Source: Rhodoferax sp.
Lineage (GTDB): Bacteria > Pseudomonadota > Gammaproteobacteria > Burkholderiales > Burkholderiaceae_C
Assembly (NCBI GenBank): GCA_016463455.1
Contig: JAEMRG010000144.1
Span: 1 to 5,518, forward strand
Direction of reading: 5' to 3'
Length of the DNA: 5,518 nt
Shown: piece after piece, positions 1 to 5,518 of the stretch
How positions within the stretch are numbered: the stretch's first letter is position 1
Layout: the number at the start of each line of letters is the position of its first letter
Made by a program: the position numbers and the translations under genes
The notes under the pieces: model-generated
The model's input: the letters and a program-made list of their open reading frames with translations, nothing else
What the model was told of the DNA's origin: nothing
Database searches by the model: none

Positions 1-2457
1 GCGGCGCTGGCCGCGGGGCGCAGTGGCGCGCGGGTGATCGTGGCGGAACTGCAAGCCGAGCTCGGTGGCGCAGCGCACCGTTGCACCGGCACCATAGACG
101 GCCAAGCGGCTAGCGACTGGGTGCGCGCTGCGGTAGCCGAACTGCAGGCCATGCCCGATGTGCGCATCATCCGCCGCGGTGTAGTGTTTGGCTACCATGA
201 CTACAACTTCCTGACCGTGCGCGAAGCGCTGAGCGACCACCTGCCTCTGGCAAAGCGCCAGGGCTTTCGCGAGCGGCTGTGGCGCGTGCGCGCAAGCCAA
301 GTGGTGCTGGCCACCGGTGCGCATGAGCGGCCCATGGTGTTTGGCAATAACGACTTGCCCGGTGTGATGCTGTCCTCGGCGCTGGCTGACTACGCCACGC
401 TCTACGGCGTACTCGCTGGCAAAAATATCGTGTTGCTGACGAATAACGACAGCGCCTATGCCGACGCACTGGTGCTGCGTAAGGCCGGTGCAAACGTGAG
501 CGTGGTCGATGCCCGCGCGGGCAACCCACCTGCTGGCGGTTTGGCGGAGCAAGCGCAAAACGCCGGCGTCACCGTGCTGCGCAACCATGTGCCGGTGCAA
601 GCCCATGGCAGCGTGCGCGTGAGCAGCATCGAACTGGCCGCGATGAGCGGTGGCAAGGCCAGTGGCGCACGGCGCGTGCTAGCCTGCGACACCCTGGGCA
701 TGGCTGGCGGCTGGAACCCGGCTATCCATTTGTATTCGCACTCCGGCGGCAAAGCGGTGTGGAACGAGGCCTTGTGCTGCTTCACACCCGGTGCGGCGAT
801 TGCCGACCAACAGATTGTGGGCGCAGGCGCTGCGCAGTTCGGTTTGGCGCAAACGCTAGCAGCAGCCAGCCAGGCCGGTGCGCTTGCTGCGCAGCGCGCT
901 GGCTTTGCCGCGCAGGCCAGCAGCTACCCAGTCAGCGAAGCAGCGGGCGAAGCGATTGCAGCCTTTTGGATTGCCGAGACCGGCGAGCCGGTGTCACGCC
1001 GCAGCAAAGCCTTTGTCGATTACCAAAACGATGTGGGCGCAGCAGACATTGAGTTGGCGGTGCGCGAGGGCTTTGAATCCATAGAGCACATCAAGCGTTA
1101 CACCGCCATGGGCTTTGGCACCGACCAGGGCAAGTTAGGCAATATCAATGGCATGGCTTTGGCCGCGCGCGCACTGGGCAAGCCCATCGGGCAGGTGGGC
1201 ACCACTACTTTCCGGCCCAATTACATCCCCATCACTTTTGGCACCTTGGCCGGTGTGGACCGGGGCGATTTATTCGATCCGGCGCGCCACACCAGCCCGC
1301 ACCCGTTGCATATCGCCGCCGGTGCCTTGTTTGAGGACGTGGGCCAGTGGAAACGCCCCTGGTACTTCCCCAAGGGCAATGAAGATATGCACCAGGCAGT
1401 GCACCGCGAAGTGATGGCGGTGCGCGAAGGCGTGGGCATCATGGATGCATCGACGCTGGGCAAGATTGATATCCAAGGCCCGGACGCGGCCAAGCTGCTC
1501 AACTGGATGTACACCAACCCCTGGCTCAAGCTAGAAGTAGGCAAAGCGCGCTATGGCCTGATGCTGGACGAAAACGGCATGGTCTATGACGACGGCGTCA
1601 CCGTGCGCCTGGGCGAGAACCATTTTGTGATGACCACCACCACTGGCGGCGCCGCCCGCGTACTGGGCTGGATGGAGCGTTGGGTGCAAACCGAGTGGCC
1701 CGATATGCAGGTCTATATGACCAGCGTTACCGACCACTGGAGCACCTTCGGCCTGGTCGGCCCCAAGGCGCGTGCGGTGCTGGAAAAAGTCTGCAAAGAC
1801 GTGGACCTGTCGCTGGCCGCTTTCCCGTTTATGAGCTACCGCGAAGGCACGGTGGCAGGCGTGGCGGCGCGCATTATGCGCATTAGCTTTTCGGGTGAGT
1901 TGTCGTTTGAGGTGAACGTGCCTTCGCACTATGGCGCTGCGGTCTGGGCCGCACTGATGGCAGCGGGCGAAGCGTTCAACATCACCCCTTACGGCACCGA
2001 AACCATGCACGTGCTGCGTGCGGAAAAAGGCTACATCATTGTCGGCCAGGATACCGATGGCTCGGTGACCCCGCACGACCTGGGCATGGGCGCCATGGTG
2101 TCCAAAACCAAAGACTTTTTGGGCCGCCGTTCGCTGTCGCGCAGCCATACCGCAGGCCCCAACCGCAAAGAGCTGGTGGGCTTGCTCACCGAAGACCCGG
2201 CCGAAGTGCTGCCCGAAGGCGCGCAAATCACGGAGGTGGGCGCGCCCGTTACCACGCCGGTGCCTATGCTGGGCCATGTGACTTCCAGCTACTACAGCCC
2301 CGTGCTCAAGCGTTCGATTGCCATGGCGCTGGTGCGCAATGGCCAGCAGCGTAGCGGCCAGCAAGTGCAAATACCGCTGGCCGATGGCCGCACCGTGCGC
2401 GCCACCGTCGGCAGCACGGTGTTTTACGATCCTGAAGGAAAACGCCACCATGTCTGA
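1..2457 (+). CDS. soxA: Sarcosine oxidase alpha subunit, heterotetrameric type (5' partial)
   Basis: Large subunit of the alpha-beta-gamma-delta sarcosine oxidase, a cytoplasmic enzyme that demethylates sarcosine to glycine. In this family alpha carries a dinucleotide-binding half and a GcvT-like half that passes the one-carbon unit to tetrahydrofolate. Frame 1 is open from base 1, and the first residues (AALAAGRSGARVIVAE) are the end of an N-terminal Rossmann fold, so the start codon lies upstream; the in-frame GTG at 34 is not the start. In window residue numbers: second dinucleotide-binding motif VVLATGAHERP 101-111; VGAGAA 273-278; the A3-type segment around VDYQNDV 339-345 to TTTFRPNY 401-408; GcvT domain with MDASTLGKI 481-489, TTTTGGAAR 545-553, LRAEKGY 672-678 and GQDTDG 682-687; a C-terminal GcvT barrel to residue 818. 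These 818 residues plus the missing N-terminus fit the family length of about 1000. N-methylglutamate dehydrogenase subunit C is a close relative, so substrate is inferred. Confidence 0.93.
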   Translation, partial: AALAAGRSGARVIVAELQAELGGAAHRCTGTIDGQAASDWVRAAVAELQAMPDVRIIRRGVVFGYHDYNFLTVREALSDHLPLAKRQGFRERLWRVRASQVVLATGAHERPMVFGNNDLPGVMLSSALADYATLYGVLAGKNIVLLTNNDSAYADALVLRKAGANVSVVDARAGNPPAGGLAEQAQNAGVTVLRNHVPVQAHGSVRVSSIELAAMSGGKASGARRVLACDTLGMAGGWNPAIHLYSHSGGKAVWNEALCCFTPGAAIADQQIVGAGAAQFGLAQTLAAASQAGALAAQRAGFAAQASSYPVSEAAGEAIAAFWIAETGEPVSRRSKAFVDYQNDVGAADIELAVREGFESIEHIKRYTAMGFGTDQGKLGNINGMALAARALGKPIGQVGTTTFRPNYIPITFGTLAGVDRGDLFDPARHTSPHPLHIAAGALFEDVGQWKRPWYFPKGNEDMHQAVHREVMAVREGVGIMDASTLGKIDIQGPDAAKLLNWMYTNPWLKLEVGKARYGLMLDENGMVYDDGVTVRLGENHFVMTTTTGGAARVLGWMERWVQTEWPDMQVYMTSVTDHWSTFGLVGPKARAVLEKVCKDVDLSLAAFPFMSYREGTVAGVAARIMRISFSGELSFEVNVPSHYGAAVWAALMAAGEAFNITPYGTETMHVLRAEKGYIIVGQDTDGSVTPHDLGMGAMVSKTKDFLGRRSLSRSHTAGPNRKELVGLLTEDPAEVLPEGAQITEVGAPVTTPVPMLGHVTSSYYSPVLKRSIAMALVRNGQQRSGQQVQIPLADGRTVRATVGSTVFYDPEGKRHHV
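2434..2439 (+). promoter_or_regulatory. Ribosome binding site for soxG
   Basis: GAAGGA lies 10 bases before the ATG at 2450, inside the last codons of soxA. It is the only good Shine-Dalgarno match near this junction. It decides the soxG start in favour of 2450 over the upstream in-frame ATG at 2318, which would put 44 extra residues deep inside soxA. Confidence 0.7.
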
Positions 2458-3034
2458 TGCTGTTTTGCAAAGCCCCCTGGCGCCCTTGTTTGGCGCGGGC
2501 GACAAGTCTTTGGTGGTCGATGGCCAAGCCGTCGGGCTGGGCGAAGCGCCCTTAATGGATATGCTCAATTTGCGCGGCGATCCGGCAGACGCGCGCTTTT
2601 GCAGCGCAGTGCACACGGTGACCGGCCTGGCACTGCCCTTAGTAGCCAATACCGCCAGTGTGGGCGCAGATCGCCAACTACTCTGGCTTGGTCCAGACGA
2701 ATGCTTGCTGCAATGCCCAATAGGGCAAGGCGCTGCGCTCGAAGCCGCATTGCGCGAAGCGATGCCCGGGCAGCACATGGCAATCGTGAACGTGGGCCAC
2801 GGCAATACCGTGCTGCGCGTCCAAGGCCCGGGCGCAGCGGACTTGCTCTCGCGCGGCTGCCCCTTGGATTTTCACGCCAGCGTATTTGCCGCCGGTCAGG
2901 TCGCCCAAAGCCATATCTCGCGCGCTAACGCGACGATTCTGTGCAAACAGGCCGGCAGCCACTATGAAGTCACCGTGCGCCGCAGCTTTGCCGACTACCT
3001 GTTTCGCTGGCTTTGCGCCGCAGCTGGTGCATGA
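2450..3034 (+). CDS. soxG: Sarcosine oxidase gamma subunit
   Basis: Small subunit of heterotetrameric sarcosine oxidase, 194 residues, close to the usual length of about 200. The family has a GcvT-like fold and packs with alpha in the complex; it is not known to bind a cofactor itself. The protein starts MSDAVLQSPLAPLF, which matches the family's typical N-terminal 'SPL' stretch. The C-terminal half has the hallmark pattern: VQGPGA at 124-129, then CPLDFH at 137-142, then the AxGQxAQ stretch followed by a conserved SRAN segment. The start overlaps the soxA stop by 8 bases and is served by a GAAGGA site, so translation is probably coupled to soxA. The stop overlaps the next gene. The segment before the VQGP motif reads VNVGHGNT, whereas family members I recall have a VDVS-like stretch; this is probably only divergence. 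Identification rests on the protein motifs and the position directly after soxA. Confidence 0.9.
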   Translation: MSDAVLQSPLAPLFGAGDKSLVVDGQAVGLGEAPLMDMLNLRGDPADARFCSAVHTVTGLALPLVANTASVGADRQLLWLGPDECLLQCPIGQGAALEAALREAMPGQHMAIVNVGHGNTVLRVQGPGAADLLSRGCPLDFHASVFAAGQVAQSHISRANATILCKQAGSHYEVTVRRSFADYLFRWLCAAAGA

Positions 3035-5199
3035 GCTTTTCGCTCGGGATAGATACCGGCGGCACCTTTACCGACGCGGTGCTTCTCAATGCGGCGCGCG
3101 AGGTGGTGGCGGCGTCCAAAAGCCTGACTACCCGCTTTGATTTGGCGCAGGGCATAGCCGCGTCTTTGGACGGTTTGCCGCAAGATTTGTTGGCGCAAGT
3201 GGATTTGGTCTCGCTGTCCACCACGCTGACCACCAACTCGGTGGTCGAAGGCAAAGGCGCGCCGGTCTGCGCGCTGCTGGTGGGCTACGACGCGCAGCAA
3301 ATCAAAACCAGCGGGCTTGGCGACTTACTGGGCCTGGACGCGATTGAAAGCCTGGCCGGTGGGCATGACGCAGCAGGCCTAGCCCTGTGCGCGCTGGACG
3401 AGGCGGCCTGCCGCGCTGCCATTGCCAGGCACGTAGGACGCGTATCGGCGTTTGCGATTTCGGCCACCTTTGCGGTGCGCAACCCGGCGCATGAAAACCA
3501 GTTACGCGCCTGGGTGCAGCAACACTGCGACACGCCGGTCACCTGCGGGCATGAGCTGGCCTCCAGCCTGGGCGCGCCGCGCCGGGCGCTGACAGCCGCG
3601 CTCAATGCACGCATGATTTCGCACGTCAAAACCCTGATCGATTCGGTGCAGCGCACCTTGGCCGCGCGACACATCGACGCGCCGCTGATGCTGGTCAAAG
3701 GCGATGGTTCGCTGATCAATGTGCACAGCGCTTTGCAGCGGCCGGTAAGCACCGTCTTGTCCGGCCCCGCCGCCAGTGTGCTGGGGGCTTGCGCTTTGAG
3801 CGGACTGGACAATGCCATCGTCGCCGACATGGGCGGTACCACCACCGATATTGCCGTAGTGCGCGGCGGCCTGCCAGCCCTCAGCTTTGACGGCGCCATG
3901 GTGGGCAACTGGCGGCCCATGATCGAGGCGGTGAAGGTCTATGCCATCGGCCTGGGCGGCGACAGCGAAGTGCGCTTGCAAGGCGGCGAAGGCCTGACCA
4001 TTGGCCCGCGCCGCGTGCTGCCCCTGAGCCTTTTGGTGCACCAGCACCCGAAATTTTTGGCCGTGTTACAGCGCCAGCAAAGCGAAAGCCCGCATGCCAG
4101 CCAGATGCGTTTTGCGCAGGCTTTGTCCGCCGACAGCGCGCACCTAAGCCGCCTCAATGACTCCGAGCTACGCGCCTGGGAGCGCCTGTGCCAAGGGCCA
4201 GTAGACCTGGAAGCGGCCAATATGGACGACCGCGACCTGGCCCGCGCCATTGCGCGACTGGAGCGCAAAGGACTGGCGATTTACACCGGTTTCACGCCCA
4301 GTGATGCGGCGCATGTGCTGGGTATGTCCACGCACTGGAGCCAGGAAGCCGCCCTGTGCGCGGCGCGCATCTGGGCGCGGCAGATGCGCCATTTGTACGG
4401 GCTGGGCAAATGGCCGCTGGGCGACGCACAGGCCCCTGCGCGCGATGTAGTAGCCAAGGTCACCGAGACGATTTGCAACAAGCTGATTGAAGCCGGCCTG
4501 AACGACGCCGGGCAGATGAACGAAAACAGCGCGGGCAAAGTGGCCGCGCTGCTCACCAGCATGGCCTTGGCCCGGCATAGCGCGGCGCTTGCGCCACAGC
4601 CTATTGCCGCCGGCTCGGTGCCCGCCCCCGCGCCGTCCATACCAAAGCCCGACACCGCAACAGCCCCTATCCCGACCGATCTGAACGAGATCCCCTGGCA
4701 AACCCTGGCTGCTCCCCAGCGCAGCGCAGCCATGCCGGCACAGCCGGTGTTTGCCTTGCAGTTTGCGCCCGACATGCCGCTGGTCGGCGTGGGCGCACCG
4801 GCGGCCAGCTATTACCCGGCGGTGGCGCGGGGACTGGGCGTGCGCCTGGTGGTGCCACCGCATGCCGAGGTGGCCAATGCGGTAGGCGCGGTGCTGGGTC
4901 AGGTGGCGCAGCGGGTGCACATAACCGTGACCCAGCCAGTGCGCGGCACCTTCAAAGTATTTACACCCGACGGCCCGCAAGATTTCAGAGGCCTGGATGC
5001 CGCGATTGCCCAAGCCCGCAGCCTGGCAGCCCAGGAAGCGCATGCCCGCGCGCTGGCCGCAGGTGCAGTGGACGCCCAGGTGGTGTTCAGCCAGGAAGAC
5101 AACCAGGTCAACAATGACATTGACGGCAATGTGTTTTTTGAAGCCACCGTGACTGCTACCGCCTGGGGCCTCCCGCGGCGCAAAGTCTTTCGGGCCTGA
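3031..5199 (+). CDS. Hydantoinase A/oxoprolinase family protein (stand-alone ASKHA ATPase)
   Basis: A 722-residue protein of the hydantoinase A/5-oxoprolinase family. Members couple ATP hydrolysis to opening of cyclic amides (hydantoins, 5-oxoproline) or to ketone carboxylation; the substrate here is unknown. The ATP-binding motifs are clear: phosphate-1 loop GIDTGGTFTD at residues 6-15 and phosphate-2 loop DMGGTTTD at 266-273, with LSGPAAS at 243-249 before it. GLGGDS at 307-312 replaces the GGGS-type loop common in classical HyuA. A helical region leads to FTPSDAAHVLG at 421-431. Residues 516-572 form a proline/alanine-rich linker, followed by the C-terminal family block GVGAP 586-590 and PPHAEVANAVGA 609-620. 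The ATG at 3031 overlaps the soxG stop (ATGA) and puts the phosphate-1 loop near the N-terminus as usual; a TTG at 3013 in the same frame is less likely. No Shine-Dalgarno site is visible, so translation likely depends on coupling to soxG. No HyuB-type gene follows directly. Confidence 0.88.
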   Translation: MSFSLGIDTGGTFTDAVLLNAAREVVAASKSLTTRFDLAQGIAASLDGLPQDLLAQVDLVSLSTTLTTNSVVEGKGAPVCALLVGYDAQQIKTSGLGDLLGLDAIESLAGGHDAAGLALCALDEAACRAAIARHVGRVSAFAISATFAVRNPAHENQLRAWVQQHCDTPVTCGHELASSLGAPRRALTAALNARMISHVKTLIDSVQRTLAARHIDAPLMLVKGDGSLINVHSALQRPVSTVLSGPAASVLGACALSGLDNAIVADMGGTTTDIAVVRGGLPALSFDGAMVGNWRPMIEAVKVYAIGLGGDSEVRLQGGEGLTIGPRRVLPLSLLVHQHPKFLAVLQRQQSESPHASQMRFAQALSADSAHLSRLNDSELRAWERLCQGPVDLEAANMDDRDLARAIARLERKGLAIYTGFTPSDAAHVLGMSTHWSQEAALCAARIWARQMRHLYGLGKWPLGDAQAPARDVVAKVTETICNKLIEAGLNDAGQMNENSAGKVAALLTSMALARHSAALAPQPIAAGSVPAPAPSIPKPDTATAPIPTDLNEIPWQTLAAPQRSAAMPAQPVFALQFAPDMPLVGVGAPAASYYPAVARGLGVRLVVPPHAEVANAVGAVLGQVAQRVHITVTQPVRGTFKVFTPDGPQDFRGLDAAIAQARSLAAQEAHARALAAGAVDAQVVFSQEDNQVNNDIDGNVFFEATVTATAWGLPRRKVFRA

Positions 5200-5234
5200 G
5201 CCCTGCACTTCACACCTTGACGCTAAGCTGACTG
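5200..5234 (+). other. Short intergenic gap, no terminator seen
   Basis: These 35 bases separate the hydantoinase-like gene from the next ORF. I see no GC-rich hairpin with a T-run and no strong Shine-Dalgarno site. The gap holds an in-frame TGA at 5229-5231 that fixes the following gene's start at or after 5232. Read-through transcription into the next gene is likely. Confidence 0.6.
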
Positions 5235-5518
5235 ATGCCTTTACGTCCCGCCCTCAGCGCCGCTTTGCAATTGCAGGGCTTGCATCTGCGCGGCGGCTTT
5301 TGCCCGCAGGCGCATGAAGCCATCCGCCTGCCCGATGGTCGCCCTGCGGCGGTGCTGTGGCTGGCGGGCAATGTCGGCGGTTCGATGTGGGCCCACTTTC
5401 AATCGTCGCCCCTGGCCCATGACGGTCTGCCCCATCCGCTGGACCGCTGGAGCCGCCAGATAGGCGACGCGCTGGCGCTGCAGTTTGGCGGCGCAGCGCT
5501 CTACCCTTTTGACGGCCC
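5235..5518 (+). CDS. Probable ferredoxin-like (QueG-related) 4Fe-4S protein, N-terminal part (3' partial)
   Basis: An open frame runs from ATG 5235 off the right edge, giving 94 complete codons and no stop. The start is well bounded because an in-frame TGA lies two codons upstream, although its ribosome site is weak. Visible traits are a soluble N-terminus, a hydrophobic strand followed by a glycine-rich turn (LWLAGNVGGSMW, residues 41-52), HPLDRWSRQ at 67-75, and GGAALYPFDG at 85-94. The combination of a glycine-rich 'GNxGxxxW' turn, 'PLDRWS' and 'ALYPF' resembles, from memory, proteobacterial proteins annotated as ferredoxin or epoxyqueuosine-reductase-like, in which the cysteine cluster lies near the C-terminus. 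That part is outside the window, so no iron-sulfur ligands can be checked; the single Cys at 23 is not a motif. It follows the hydantoinase-like gene at 35 bp on the same strand and probably shares its transcript. That it is a real coding region is well supported; its family is tentative. Confidence 0.6.
   Translation, partial: MPLRPALSAALQLQGLHLRGGFCPQAHEAIRLPDGRPAAVLWLAGNVGGSMWAHFQSSPLAHDGLPHPLDRWSRQIGDALALQFGGAALYPFDG

Noticed and set aside
34..36. GTG as the start of the first gene
   Set aside because: The frame is open to base 1 and the residues before it continue a Rossmann fold typical of the middle of SoxA, so the gene simply enters from the left.
951..1975. A 14-base repeat (CAGCGGGCGAAGCG) seen near 951 and near 1961
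   Set aside because: Both copies encode ordinary Ala-Gly-Glu-Ala residues in soxA and fit codon bias; there is no flanking symmetry or further copies.
1531..2805. 424-codon open frame on the minus strand across soxA and soxG
   Set aside because: It is antisense to two well-identified genes, spans their junction, and its product is rich in His, Arg and Ala without any family motif. Such frames are common opposite GC-rich coding DNA.
3013..3015. TTG as the start of the hydantoinase-like gene
   Set aside because: It would add six residues inside soxG with no ribosome site; the ATG at 3031 in the ATGA overlap gives the usual short lead before the phosphate-1 loop.
4168..5208. 346-codon open frame on the minus strand
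   Set aside because: It lies opposite the recognised hydantoinase-like gene, has no recognisable domain and low-complexity composition, so it is a shadow frame.
5217..5222. TTGACG resembling a -35 promoter box before the last gene
   Set aside because: With normal spacing the -10 box would fall inside the coding sequence after 5235, and no TATAAT-like hexamer is seen there.
5241..5435. 64-codon minus-strand open frame near the right edge
   Set aside because: It is opposite the continuing + strand frame from 5235, whose protein has plausible family features; the minus-strand product has none.

Overview
The window is GC-rich, tightly packed and coded entirely on the + strand. Codon use and protein character look like a Gram-negative proteobacterium, most likely a betaproteobacterium of the Burkholderiales (Comamonadaceae-like). 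This placement is an impression from reading the sequence, not a computed assignment. There are two complete genes and two genes cut by the window edges. No RNA gene, mobile element, CRISPR array or large repeat was seen.

Layout: (1) bases 1-2457, the 3' four-fifths of the alpha subunit gene of a heterotetrameric sarcosine oxidase (soxA), open at the left edge; (2) 2450-3034, the gamma subunit gene (soxG), overlapping soxA by 8 bp; (3) 3031-5199, a hydantoinase A/oxoprolinase-type ASKHA ATPase, overlapping soxG in an ATGA junction; (4) a 35-bp gap; (5) 5235 to the right edge, the start of a gene whose product resembles the N-terminal part of a ferredoxin-like (QueG-related) 4Fe-4S protein.

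The overlaps and the absence of any terminator indicate one transcript through at least the first three genes, probably including the fourth. soxB and soxD would be expected just upstream, outside the window. TSOX-type enzymes oxidatively demethylate sarcosine to glycine, with the alpha subunit's aminomethyltransferase-like half capturing the one-carbon unit on tetrahydrofolate. Placing a hydantoinase-like ATPase in the same transcript is the most notable point. ATP-dependent N-methylhydantoin hydrolysis is a known route to N-carbamoylsarcosine and then sarcosine, so the ATPase could supply the oxidase. However, no HyuB-type partner is visible and the protein belongs to an unusual HyuA-like branch with a proline/alanine-rich linker. 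Its substrate is therefore open. I saw no clear evidence of a wholly new system; the best leads are this stand-alone hydantoinase-like protein and its linkage to sarcosine oxidase and a ferredoxin-like protein.
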